NCBI GenBank assembly: GCA_030762175.1
Contig: CM060846.1
Coordinates: 177,879,041-177,943,040, forward strand
Direction: 5' to 3'
Source of the DNA: Metallyticus violacea
Lineage: Eukaryota > Arthropoda > Insecta > Mantodea > Metallyticidae
DNA: 64,000 nucleotides
In this document: positions 23,015-34,300 of the stretch, one piece after another
Layout of the letters: each line of letters starts with the position of its first letter
How positions within the stretch are numbered: the stretch's first letter is position 1
Notes under the pieces: generated by a model
The model's database searches: none
Seen by the model: the letters and a program-made list of their open reading frames with translations, nothing else
What the model was told of the DNA's origin: nothing
Position numbers and translations under genes: made by a program

Positions 23015-23915
23015 TGTGTTACAAGTAGTACAGGCATTCTTTGTTTTGCTGAGCAACTTTCTGCAAATAAGTTGACACGTGTTGATTTCATATTGTGGGG
23101 ATATTTATTTTGAAACTTTATGAATAAACATTTAGTTGGCGAAATAACACATTGAAATGACATCAAGCTGTTTCACCACCAATGAATGAAAACCAGTTCC
23201 TGCTTGAACATCCTTGATTTGCTGGAAATGTTTAAATATATGAAACTCTGAAATAGTTCATAAAATGGTATTTTAAATGACTTGTATATCAATGTAATTA
23301 CAAGATAGCTGACTACGCTTTAATCAAGTGAACAAGATTCATGGAAGAAGTTTACCCTCCGTTCCAGCAACCAGTTCCTGATAGTCATCTGGACTTTTTC
23401 CTTGAATGCATATTAATGTTTACACAGGTATTCTTTAAATTTTGGGAAGAGATTGAAATCTGGACTGTATAGTGAATGCCGAAATATGGTGTGATTCATT
23501 TTCGATTGCTACGGTAGCATCGAGCGAGTAAGTCGTTTCAGAGGAACATATCTCATTCGCTTTCGATTTCCCTTTAATATCTGCTTTAAATTTCAGAGCG
23601 CCAAAATTTAACATCCAAAATTTCACTGGTTTCTCCCGTTTCAGGAAATTAACAAACTTAAGGCCATGTATCTTCCAAAAATATTGTCCTGAGTTTTCCA
23701 CCTAAAGCCCATGATTGGTTTTATTTATTTGTTATTTTTTTCCTTCTGGAGAGAGACTTTGTGTCCATATTCACTGGATTAACGTTTCATAGTGCACTAA
23801 TGACCATTGTAATTGTGCGATCTTAAACCCCACCTATACTAGTGAACGTTTCGTATGTTTCTTAACAGTGTAACTACGTTTCGTCTTCAGCCACAATACA
23901 GCGAAGAAACTTTTA
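23014..23915. other. AT-rich sequence, no gene seen
   Basis: Frames such as 23435-23701 on the minus strand have no recognisable domain. Confidence 0.5.
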
Positions 23916-23925
23916 TCGTTCATTC

Positions 23926-24213
23926 TTATAAAACGCCACGGGTAGCCAAGGTCGTTAAGTCTCGGACTCGTGAGGGAGAGGTCTGGGTTCGAATACCGCC
24001 AGGACCGTCGTTCCTGATTGAGGTTTTTTCCAAGTTTTCCTCAGTCCTCATAAATGGCAAATGCCGGGGAGGTACCCTAAACTTAGGCCTGGAACGATTC
24101 CTTCCATGAAAATAAATCCTTTCCCAATATATCATTTCATCTCATGTATCATCAGTGTCCATCGCCTGTGGTGCCTCTGTAGCAAAAACGGGCGTTAAAT
24201 ACTATTCATTCAT
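23926..24213 (+). mobile_element. SINE-B copy 3 (complete, with target duplication)
   Basis: Complete copy on the plus strand. It has GGTAGCCAAGGTCGTTAAG as box A region, GGGTTCGAATACC as box B, the body CCTCAGTCCTCATAAATGGC, then the CACCGCCTG-like block and an AAACGGGCGTTAAATACTA end. The direct repeat TCGTTCATTC flanks it at 23916-23925 and 24214-24223. Confidence 0.92.
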
Positions 24214-24223
24214 TCGTTCATTC

Positions 24224-25489
24224 CCCTTGTCATGTTCTGATTGTCACTTTTTGAACCAGTCCACTGCCCGTCTCACGGCAATATACACTCTTTTGAGAAG
24301 ATGGTTATACAGTTGACTTTAGAACAAAGTATTGTTGTTTGTAAACGTTATTTTACATAAGAATAATCTCGTTGTGTGTCTCCTTCCAGAGTCGCATTTC
24401 AGGACATTGGAAAAGTAAAAAAGGTAAAATCAAAAGAAATGGGCACACATCTTAAATGCTTGTTAATAAAAATGTTCTAAATGAAGTACAATTAGATTTT
24501 GGAATGCAACTGAAAACCTTAACCATGAAATAAAAATACGTTACGGTAGCTGAGCATACACGTATAAATTAGAAAGTGTTTTCCCGATACAATGCCCGAT
24601 TAGGGAGGAAGAATGACAACTCGGTGTATACCCGTTTCAGGAAGTGGACGCTTAAGAGGACAGGATTTCTAACTGAAGCGTGGCAGTAGACTAAAAGTAC
24701 ATATATGCTTTCCTGACTGCATCGGAGCTCTCTACAAGCCCAGACCTTGTTACGGGCGACGATTTTCTCTCTACCGCGGAATGTCAAAATATTTTGTTAT
24801 GAAATTATTAAGTACAATTTATATCCTTATACAAAATGTATAATCAAAATGTCTACCTTGAATATGTAGGGTTTGAAAATCAATCCCGAACTAAAAATTT
24901 ACAAGCGCATTGTATTTGGCAAATGTCATTTAAGGCCCAGTTAAAATGAAATTTCACGAAACAAATGTTACCATAATGGGCCTCGAAAGAAATATATTTT
25001 CAAGTACCACGAAATCATTTGATTCACCACAGCTGTCATCAATTGACATCACATACCTATGTCGTTTAAGATTGTTCTATAGTCCAACAGTGAGTCAGAA
25101 CCCCATCAACGCCCTATCTGTAATTAACTCAAAAAGAATTACAGCGAGGTTTACTCATTCGACATACATGCTTGTTGCACGAATTCATTATGTATACCAA
25201 ATTTGCATTTCAATGTACTATACTCATTTGTAGAGGTTTATTAACTTCCTACATTATATAAATGTTATTTTTTTTTTAAATTTTCGTCTGCGTGCTTTTT
25301 AAGGTCAAGATATTCCTAGATTTTCTTTAATTATTTATGCGCGCTGAATTCTTAATTGTAACTCAATTTGCTTAGTCAAGTCAAGATTTATGGCACTCAT
25401 ATTTTAAATACACCGAGGGTTTACACACCTTCACATTAGATATCTATTTAATATATTTCAAAGTTGGACCGAAAAACAACAGTAATGTG
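24224..25489. other. AT-rich sequence, no gene seen
   Basis: No family motif is visible in frames such as 24569-24787 (minus) or 24946-25233 (plus). A sequence near 25410, ACACCGAGGGTTTACACACC, may be a degraded terminal repeat of the following mariner element. Confidence 0.45.
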
Positions 25490-25720
25490 TATTATGATGT
25501 TCTGTAAACAGATGTGACTCGCATACATTTTGATAGCGTTACTAAATAAATCAACATCAACAAGGAACAAATGAAGTCAAGACTATTGTAAATCAACAAT
25601 GAACAAATGAAACCAAGATTATCGCAAATCAACAATGAACAAATGAAGCCAAGATTATCGTATGATGTTCTGTAAACAAATGTGACTCAGGTTACGTTAT
25701 GCTAGCGTTGTTACAACAAA

Positions 25721-27047
25721 ATGGAGTAAAGATTATCTTTTGAACAGCGGAAAGCATTTTGAAGTAGTATTGGAAAATCGAGAATGTTGTTGAAGTTCAA
25801 AGGCAATGTAGACGTGTATACAAAACAGAACAGCCAAAGAGAGTAACAATTGCACGGATTCGAGACAAATTTGACACTCATGGTACGGTATGCGATGTTC
25901 ACAAGGGCAGATCTGGGAGATCTCGCATAATAAGCCCGCGTCCTCCGCTGTGGTTTTGGAACGTTATGTGCACTCACCGCAGAAATCTACATAGCAATGT
26001 GCACGTGAGACCGAGATTAGCAGAAACAGCGTCCGTCGTATTATTAAAACAACAAAATTGAAAATTTTCACCCCAAGACATTTACATACATTAAATGAAG
26101 ATGGCCATGATTGGGGAATTCAGTACTGTGAGTGGTTTCGGAACATGGTGCAAGAGGATGAGGCCTTCGTAGGGAAAGTTGTTTGGTCCGATGAGGAACA
26201 ATTTAAGTTGAACGGAACTGTCTACTGGTGTGCAAACAATGCACATGTTATTTTGAAAAAGGCTGTTAATTTATTTGGAATTAATGTTTGGTGTGGGTTG
26301 TCATCTAGGTGTGACTGGGCCATTCATTTTTGAAGGAACAGCAACTGCCCCAGTGTACCTGAACATAATACGCACATCTGTCTATGTCGATCCTGGTGGT
26401 AGAGTGGTAACCATACTTGCCTTAAACCCAAGGTTCAAGCCCGGCCAGGGCCGATGGATTTTTTCGGGCGTAAAAATCGTAAGAATGGCTTCCTTCGGAA
26501 GGGAAGTAAAGCCGTGGGTCCCGTGTCGTACATTTACGGCATGATAAAGAACCCCAAGCCTGAAAGAAGAGACCTTTGAGCAAAATTTGTAGCCGTTTCA
26601 CGCCCTGAATAAAATGGGACGCTGATGACCTGTGATGTTAAAGAGCGTTCTTAAATAAACAAAAATTCCTTCTTACCCACCATTAATACACTCTATGATA
26701 ATGAGGAATTTTACTTCCAACAGGATGGTGCACCACCACATTACCATCCAGATGTACGTGCGTACCTTAATGACAATCTCCCAAGGCAATGGAAAGAACA
26801 AAGAGGTCAGATTGAATTTGCACCGCGTTCTCCGGATCTAACTCCGTTGGACCTCTACCTATGGGAAACTCTTAAGGATGATGTATATCATAGAAAACCA
26901 GCTACACTGGCAACACTTCGGAAAGAAATTGAAACGGCATGTGCTACAATCGCTGAGGACACTTTCGCCAACGTTGCTCAATCAGTAGTTCAACGTACTC
27001 AGAAGTGTATCGACGCCGATGGTGGGCATTTTAAGCAGCTGTTGTAA
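25721..27047 (+). pseudogene. DD41D Tc1/mariner transposase, inactivated
   Basis: The ATG is at 25721, but the third codon is already TAA and a one-base loss follows near 25750. The N-terminal helix-turn-helix (DUF4817-like) continues as VVEVQRQCRRVYKTEQP, then VTIARIRDKFDTHGTVCD. The catalytic core carries the first aspartate in VWSDEEQFKLNG (codon 26190-26192), the second in FQQDGAPPH (26724-26726) and the third in SPDLTPLDLYLW (26850-26852). That leaves 41 residues between the second and third acids, so DD41D, the spacing known from the rosa-like group. The C-terminus (26847-27047) is open to a natural stop. SINE-A at 26396-26667 splits the core between TSV and the following PTINTLYDN. The role would be to bind the terminal repeats and cut and join DNA. 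Confidence 0.85.
26396..26667 (+). mobile_element. SINE-A copy 4, inserted in the mariner transposase
   Basis: The body is complete and the head, GATCCTGGTGGTAGAGTGG with box B GGTTCAAGCCC, is recognisable but slightly shortened in the anticodon region. The transposase reading frame resumes on its far side, proving insertion after the mariner arrived. No unambiguous target duplication is visible at the junctions. Confidence 0.9.
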
Positions 27048-27164
27048 CTGTAAAAGTCTAAGATGATTAGCGTATCATTTTCTATTTGTGTGAATTCCGT
27101 TCTGTAATGTTAACATAGTGTTTTCTTTGCTTGAAGTGTGTATACATTTTGGCACCCTGTGTAT

Positions 27165-28105
27165 TTCAGAAATAAATTAGTTATAAAACTATGGTGATTT
27201 TGATTTTATAGCAAAATTGCACTTGCACGAAGCATAAATAATATATCATCTATATTCCGGATAAGTCAGAACATGTACGGAAAATTCAGAAAAAAGATAA
27301 ATCCCACAATGAGGACCATTTTTTTAAAAAAAAAATACCTGTTATCGAACACGTCGTTTAGAAGACTGTGCCCCTGTTTATTTATGTTTGTGTTTACTGG
27401 TTCCAACGTTAAACCACCTGTGGTGGCTTACTCCCGCCGGGTATCTCTTGTGTGTAGTTCCATTAAGGGACAATGTCTTTGCTTTCCTTGAGTTGACCCA
27501 CATGTTACGAGGAAGTTATAGGAAACAATAACCCGATTTATAGTCCCTAGGTCTTTTCATTTGAAGAATGTACAGAGTATCGTGTGCACGGTCCCAGTTG
27601 ACACACGATCACAACCTGACTGAGCGAATATTCATTTCTTTTGATCAAATGCTACATAGGCCTAAAATGTTTGTCAGAGTACGACAGTCTACCACTGCGT
27701 AATGACACTTTGAACACCTTCTGTAATCTGTCCCAAGGGTATTTGAAAAATAAATTAATATCATGTAATAGTTGTTAAAAGATATCCCTAAGGTCCCATT
27801 CACAATGACAATTAAAGATAAACATAATAAAATTAGACGTAACGCGTTAACTTATAGCATGTAGGAATTCATTGAAAGATGCAAACTTACGTATTAGCCA
27901 ATCAAAAATAAGAACAAGCAAAGATAAACTAACAGTTGATTGAAAATGCCTGCTTCTGAGCAGAAGGCGGTAGCGTTTATGCATATGCAATGTGCAATAA
28001 CTAATTTGCTTGGAGTAATATGAACAAGGATAGCTGTCTTATAATGCAATTAATCTTTTGTCCATTGACGCCATTCTGTCTACAGGGCCAGTGGTCTTCA
28101 GTTCT
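27165..28105. other. Unassigned sequence
   Basis: No motif was recognised. Short frames such as 27273-27491 look like chance. Confidence 0.45.
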
Positions 28106-28700
28106 CTCTACCATAACTTGGCATTACACGGAGCACGGACATCTAGTGTAACTCCTTATGCTAGCTGTTGCAAGTCCCGAGTGACATCGGAGAGAGTCGA
28201 ACTACTGCGCGTGGCCGCAGTGTAAATGTTGCATGTATTTTTTTTTTTTTTTTTTTTTTTTGGTAAACGTAATGTAACTTAAGTGTTGTCCACCGTAACT
28301 ATTAAATATAAATCGATAGGGGATTGTTAGGCAGGTAATATATTGCAACGGTGGCAAATCTGCTCTAATTGGAATTCGCAGTTAATTCATATATAACATA
28401 ACCTAATGCTAACCTCGGGTAAATCCTAGAAACCTATTGGCCCAGTTGTTTTTCGTAAATATAAGTTGATAGGGGCGGTAAAATCACTGTAATTGTGGCA
28501 AATCTCCTTTGATTGCAGCAAAAAAAAAAAAAACATAAACACCAATTTATAGCGCACTCTGTGTGTGGTACTATTCGCTTGGAAGCCTTATTATCTAACC
28601 GTTTCTGTGGAAGTCACTCCTGGCTCAGGGCTTGCAGCAGCAAATAGCAAGTGTTGCATTTGATTTCCGTGCTCCGTGTAAGGATAAATTCTACCATAGA
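28106..28700. repeat. Long diverged inverted repeat with T/A-rich inner ends
   Basis: The arms at about 28106-28262 and 28519-28700 are inverse copies. The most conserved part, TTACACGGAGCACGGA at 28124-28139, is exactly inverted at 28666-28681. Further in, GCTGTTGCAAGTCCCGAGTGA pairs with the complement of a similar block. Each arm ends in a homopolymer (T at 28238-28261, A at 28520-28533). The structure may be a foldback transposon, or two copies of a short retroposon in opposite orientation. The ~255 bp between the arms holds a short direct repeat (GATAGGGG..GGCAAATCT, twice). Confidence 0.65.
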
Positions 28701-29719
28701 GCTCTACAAACAGAGCAGCTGTGTTCTGATTGACTGATTTCTTAAGTTTAAGTTAGACGTAGACGCGAAACTTTGAACCTTGCAAGCTTCTAATCTTACA
28801 TCTAATTATACGTTTATTTTTATGTTTACGTGATTGATTGTGAATGGTTGCATTACCATACATAGCATTTAGCTTTTACGTTTAAATTTATGTTACATTT
28901 AATTTTCATTGTTAACGGGACCTATCGCTTGTCAATGCGCGTGCCTTCTACACGATGCCTCATAGGTTATAGATTATTTTGCATTGTGAGATCTCCGCTC
29001 GGAATTTGATGTAGCGGTCCTTACTCGCCCTGTGTATGAAACGATACATGAGTACAACTATTGTGCAATAAAAGTCCTTTTCAAAGACCTGGAAGTGTGT
29101 TTGTATCTCTTGAGTCAGCAGCAATAGTCTGCATGCATCACATTCCAGTGACCGCATTAGCTCTCTTCTATTACTCGAATATCCTGATACATTAACTGGA
29201 TTCATATAGTATATAATACTTTATATACATCTAGTGCAAAAGTAATTCTAATGAGTAGCAGAAATCACCAGAGTTTGAAGCTGTTTTGTCGTGCGATATT
29301 GTTGCTGGCTCCACATTGGAGACCTAATTATGAAGCGATTTGGTGTGGCAGTCACGGGCGACAAATTTTGAGATGGTTTCTAATGACTCCGGCGATGTGC
29401 CCCAGGTTTGGGTACCAATCTTGAAGAGAATGTCGTTGATGTTGAGTGGCCGCGCGTCGTGATGCCAATTTTGTACTGGTTTCGTAGATTGATCGCTGGT
29501 CGCTTCAACGGCAACAATATCAATGGAGTCCGTTACTTAGTTGCTTGGTACTCAACAGAACCAGGAGAGGAATTCAATTGTGTAGATGAGCACTCGATGC
29601 GTCATAATATATATAAATGAGTAGTTTATTATGTCCAAATTCTATTGCGTCCTTTGGTGTTTTGCGTATGATAGACTTGGCTACTTTTGACATAAGCTTA
29701 GTTGCCGCGTATGAAACTG
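28701..29719. other. Unassigned sequence
   Basis: A less A/T-rich block at about 29250-29620 contains a 70-codon frame (29408-29620), but I recognise no domain in it. Confidence 0.45.
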
Positions 29720-29960
29720 CGAACTGCTTAACTGAATCGAACTGAAACGAACTGAAATGAGTAAGTCGACTGAATGCGTAAAACTGAATGCGTCTCGCTG
29801 CGTGGAGGACTTCAAAAGTGAATGCTGAACTAAATGCAGCGAATAAACTGAATGCTGACTGCCGAGCTCAGTGCAATGAGTCAACTGAATGCCGAAAATT
29901 GCATGCTAGCTGTATGAGTGAATTAATTGAGTGCCCCAGAGAAGCGACCGCCTCTTTATA
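29720..29960. repeat. Degenerate minisatellite, ACTGAATGC-type unit
   Basis: Short units close to AACTGAATGC or CGAACTGAA recur about fifteen times with variable spacing. Confidence 0.7.
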
Positions 29961-30028
29961 TACTGAATTGAAATGAAAAATCGTTGACTAGGAAACTCTC
30001 AAAAGGTACGAGCAAGCCTCGTTTCAGG

Positions 30029-30136
30029 CCTAAGTTTAGGGTACCTCCCCGGCATTTGCCATTTATGAGGACTGAGGAAAACCTAAAAAAAAAAAAAAAA
30101 AAAAAAAACACAGTCAGGGAGGATGGTCCTGGCGGT
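30029..30136 (-). mobile_element. SINE-B copy 4 (internal fragment)
   Basis: Only the body is present: AGGCCTAAGTTTAGGGTACC, GGCATTTGCCATTTATGAGG, and TCAGGGAGGATGGTCCTGGC. The short A run of the consensus has grown to 22 A. The fragment stops exactly where the small mariner derivative starts, with no tRNA head and no 3' end. Confidence 0.85.
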
Positions 30137-30715
30137 GTAAACAGATGTGACTCACATACATTATGATAGCGTTGTTATAGGACAGGTAAAAGAACAAATG
30201 AAGCCAAGACTATTGTATGATGTTCTCTAAACAGATGCGATTCACATTACGTTAGACTAACTTTGCTACAACAAAATGGAGCCAAGATTATCGTTTCAAC
30301 AGTGGAAAGCAATTTTGAAGTGGTACTGGAAAACCGAACATGTTGTTGAAGTTCAAAGGCAATGGAGACATGTGTACAGAAGCGAACCGCCGTTGGACTT
30401 CTACCTATGGGGAACTCTCAAGGATGTTGTATAAGGTATAAAATCAGCTACACTGGCAGCACTTCGGGAAGAAATTGAAACGGCCTGTGCTGCAATCGCT
30501 GAGGACACATTCGCAAGTAATGCTCAATCAGTAGTTCAACGTACTCAGACGTGTATTGAAGCCGATGAGGGCATTTTGAGCAACTGTTGCAACTATTGTA
30601 ATTGTAAGATGATTAGTGCTCGTCATTTTTGTTTGAGTGAATTAGTTTTGTTATGTTAACACAGCTTTTACTTTGCTTGAAGTGTGTATACATTTTGGAA
30701 CCCTCTGTATACCCA
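30137..30715 (+). mobile_element. Internally deleted DD41D mariner derivative
   Basis: It shares the 5' leader (TGTAAACAGATGTGACTC..), the transposase start and the 3' terminal region (AGTGTGTATACATTTTGG) with the element at 25490-27164. The interior, including the first two catalytic aspartates, has been removed. The join falls near 30390 inside a short shared CCG, suggesting microhomology-mediated loss. The length of about 580 bp is typical of non-autonomous derivatives that need a transposase supplied elsewhere. Confidence 0.82.
30276..30434 (+). CDS. 52-codon helix-turn-helix frame from deleted mariner transposase
   Basis: From ATG at 30276 to TAA at 30432 the frame is open. It encodes MEPRLSFQQWKAILKWYW, then EHVVEVQRQWRHVYRSEPP (helix-turn-helix, DUF4817-like, residues 1-39), fused in frame to LDFYLWGTLKDVV from around the third catalytic position of the parent. 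No complete catalytic triad remains. The larger sibling at 25721 has stops in this very region, so this is the only intact copy of the DNA-binding part in the window. Whether it is expressed is unknown. A DNA-binding product without catalysis could in principle compete with transposase, but that is inference. Confidence 0.45.
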   Translation: MEPRLSFQQWKAILKWYWKTEHVVEVQRQWRHVYRSEPPLDFYLWGTLKDVV

Positions 30716-31061
30716 ACCTATAGCAATTGAGGTAGAAAACCATTATCTTATTGGGAAAAGTGAGTTATATTTTTAAATCACAAGGGGCATAATAGAAAGA
30801 ACATCAGTAAAACCCTTTAAAATTGTTTGAAACTTTATAAGTGTAGCTAATATCACCTTGGGGTCGCAAATTTTCATAACGTTTCACCAAAATCACAGAA
30901 ATATTTAGTATATGATGAAATCATTAAAGTTACTTTGCAATAGAGAACTTAAGAAAGTATAGGATTTCTTTTTAGCTAAATACTTTATATGAGACTAAGT
31001 AAAAGCATTAATGCAGTGAATAGGATAAATAGAACATAATATGTATGATGTATAGTATGAT
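30716..31061. other. AT-rich spacer, no gene seen
   Basis: Nothing was recognised between the mariner derivative and the next SINE-B target site. Confidence 0.5.
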
Positions 31062-31071
31062 ATTCGGAAGT

Positions 31072-31358
31072 TTTTATATAATGTTTAATGCCCATTTTTA
31101 CTACTAAGGCAACACAGGCGGTGGACATTGATAATACATGAGATGAAATGATATATTGGGAAAGGATTTTTTTAAGCAAGGAAAAGTTCCATGCCTAAAT
31201 TTAGGGTACCTTCCCGGCATTTGCTATTTATGAGGACTGAGGAAAAACTGGAAAAAACCTCAGTCAGGGAGGACGGTACTGGTGGGAATCTTACCCCAGA
31301 TCTCCCTCTCACGAATCCGCGCCTTAACGACATCGGCCACCCGTCCGTGGTGGTTGAG
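31072..31358 (-). mobile_element. SINE-B copy 5 (complete, with target duplication)
   Basis: Complete minus-strand copy: GGTGGCCGA box A, a damaged box B region, the AACTGGAAAAAACC and CTAAATTTAGGGTACC body blocks, and an AAAATGGGCATTAAACAT-type end. The direct repeat ATTCGGAAGT lies at 31062-31071 and 31359-31368. Confidence 0.9.
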
Positions 31359-31368
31359 ATTCGGAAGT

Positions 31369-34300
31369 AATGAGACAAGAGAAGCGAGCGTTAATTCAAC
31401 ATTCCCTTGGGTCATCATGCCATCAAAAATGGGCCCACCAAAAGTTTAATGTCCTGAAAGCTTTCTGACGCGTCTGCATACTTACAGCATGGATGATGCT
31501 GCTACCAATGCCTCACTTTAATCAAACAAGCAACTCGAAAGGAATGCACTTGATGTCCAACATAGCTTTTTGTGCTGATAAAAGTTGAGCTCCTTTTATT
31601 ACTTCCAGACTCTCAGAAGCGTGATAAGCTGTACTCAACAGCAACCTCATCAAATCCTATTGCTACGGACTGCAAGGTGATTATGAGACAAATAGGAAAC
31701 AACACATTTCATATTAAAATATATAAATTAATCTTCGACAGGTCTTTGAAGTAATTCACTGCAAAAAAGAACGTTCTCTGATATACCAGAAGGATATTAT
31801 GTCACACAATTTTTAAATATTTCATTGCGAAAAAAAAAACGCTAATTTATAGATCCTGTACTATGGTGGAAAAATGAATGGTGGTCTTAAAACGACACAT
31901 AATAATCTGCATTAAATTCGCCCATGACCTTCTTAGAGTACCAGTGATTGGTAAACCTGTCTTCTGGTTCACATGGGCAAGCAACTACAGCGTTAACTGA
32001 GCAATGCACGGGACGTGATACACAGTGAATATTTTGTCTTACTCTTCGAACATATTGAAAGAACGTATTGTGAATGGAGTTGTTCTGTCCAACTTTGAAT
32101 TGCTGATTCCAAAAGTAAGGAAAGGATGATTTGAATAAATAATCTCCATTAAGTAAGCGAAGTCTTAAAATTAAAGCCTCGATATTTGCGAGTCAGTTAT
32201 CGCATCAGTTCCAAAGATAAAAACGAAGCTTCGATCACGATGGCTGATGGACTTCATATTTATTAAAAAAAGGTATGTTTCATTTCATGTTAGAAAAAAA
32301 GTATTGTATATTTTATTATAAGTTATACTTTAATCTTAATTTGTAATACTCATAGGATAGTTATCTTCTCATATTAAAAGTTAAAGAAACCTTATAATGT
32401 TCTTTTCTACGTTTATATCAACTCATGTTTCCCAACATATAAAATATTTAGCCTAAAATGAGTTATTTTTAAATTTGGTGTTTATATGGAGGACAGTGTT
32501 TCTTACTGTTTTAAGTGATTTTATTTCTATTTCCCCTTTAATAATTCAAGAAGATCCCTTTGTCATCACTGAATATCTAGATTTACAAAAAATTCACTAA
32601 CTATAAATGTTGCTAGTATATTTACACATACACGATTATTTTACGTGGGGACAATGCAGAGCTTGTTTATCACTTATAAATGATAATTAGTCGTATTTTA
32701 CTTAAAACTTGCTCTGATTTAGTCATTATTGATCGTTTTCTCTCTCTCCTCCCCCCTCTCAAGCTCAACAAATTAATACCAGCTTACCTCTGTAGAGATG
32801 TCCAAAGAACAGACCGCTACTCCTTTTTCCGCTATTGCTACCCTTGCTGTTAAAATCCTCATAAAATATTTCAAAAGTGCTATGCAGAATCTCAAAATGC
32901 ATCATACTATCATTAACATCTTTTTATCGCTAATGAATATATAGATTAAAAAGTTGATAATAAGGTGAACATTTTTGTTCCGCCAATGATTTTTCCCCCC
33001 CCCGCTACATGGGAGTAAGACCGGAATTCAATACAAGGCGTTTGAATTTTCACAACTACTGCGTAAGATATATAAGATCTCATCGGCATTATGCTCTAAT
33101 CCTTGATATCCAAAGAAAAAATATACGAAATATATTCACTTTTTAAAAAGAAATCAAAAGTATCTATTAAACAATCACGTAGGTATGTGTGGGAGAGAAT
33201 TTTGTAGTATCCGGAGGGTAGCTCTCATCTGTTAAGTCATTACCATTTGTTTTACGGGTTCAGTTAGCAAAGAATAGTAAGCTATTGCATTTTCTTATAC
33301 TTATATAAACATTTAAGTGCTTGTAACTGATTGTCCAATGTCCTTTTTTTCACTGCCAATAATCTTTGCGCTTTACTCTGTATCTCCAAATATTAGGATA
33401 TTTACTGTTCCTATATGGGACGTATACTGTTGGGAGTGATCTTTATCTGCCAAGTAGACATTACGCACTGCATGTGTATCATTTATTCAAATACTTAAGG
33501 AGTCCGTTCTCATTGCGTTAACGAAAGCGGAATATTAATAGTGAATGTTTGGACATTTTGAATTGCATGTTTTAGTCAAATATTAGTGTATAGTGTTACA
33601 TATATATGGGCTTCTAATTATATATGCATACAAATAATGGATGAATCTCAAGAAAAATTATACATAGTAAAACTCAAGTAATTGGGAATACTGATAGCTG
33701 CATAGAATGAGTAGAGGCAAAACAATTGAGATTAAAACAATCAAACTTACGTATATCTTACCATACAGGTGTTCCAGTAAGAACAAATACCAGGGTAAGA
33801 AGAGAAGGGCGGCGTGTCTTCTCTGTCTACTCCAGGAAATAGATCGGAGCGTACAAAAGTGAAATCCAATGTTTTTATTACAAGAATGGGATATGCTGCT
33901 GCATGGGAGAATATTATTTAGTGAGAAAGAAAGTTACTAAGAGTTCAAAATGTTATATGATATTCCAAAAATAAAGAATTGCATTTCCTTAAGCGTTCAC
34001 TCTCTGAGATGAGTTCTTAAGGAAATTAGCTGGAAATTGGGCCAAAATCAAAGGAAAGTATTAATTGAAAAGTCAAATATAAATGGAATGGCACTGAAAG
34101 TATCTGAAAGCAATATATGTAAATATGTATATATTGGGTGGACAATGATTTAACAATTAGGAAATGCTAGCAAAATGAAAGTTAACCTGCGTATTGACTG
34201 AGCCATCCATTCAGGATCCAAAATGTATTTGGGAAGAATTCATTATTCATTTTTCAATTAGGCAAAAGCTCGGGAGATTATCATGGTCAAATGAATTTCA

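Larger units (their letters stand above)
25490..27164 (+). mobile_element. Tc1/mariner element, DD41D type, split by SINE-A
   Basis: The element contains a transposase pseudogene and a 3' end GTGTATACATTTTGGCACCC followed by TGTGTA, typical of Tc1/mariner termini. The 5' non-coding part holds internal duplications: TGATGTTCTGTAAACA..TGTGACTC occurs near 25496 and 25662, with three copies of an AACAAATGAAGCCAAGAYTAT-type unit between. A second, internally deleted copy at 30137-30715 shares both ends. Presumed cut-and-paste movement is lost. A SINE-A insertion interrupts the catalytic domain. Confidence 0.82.
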
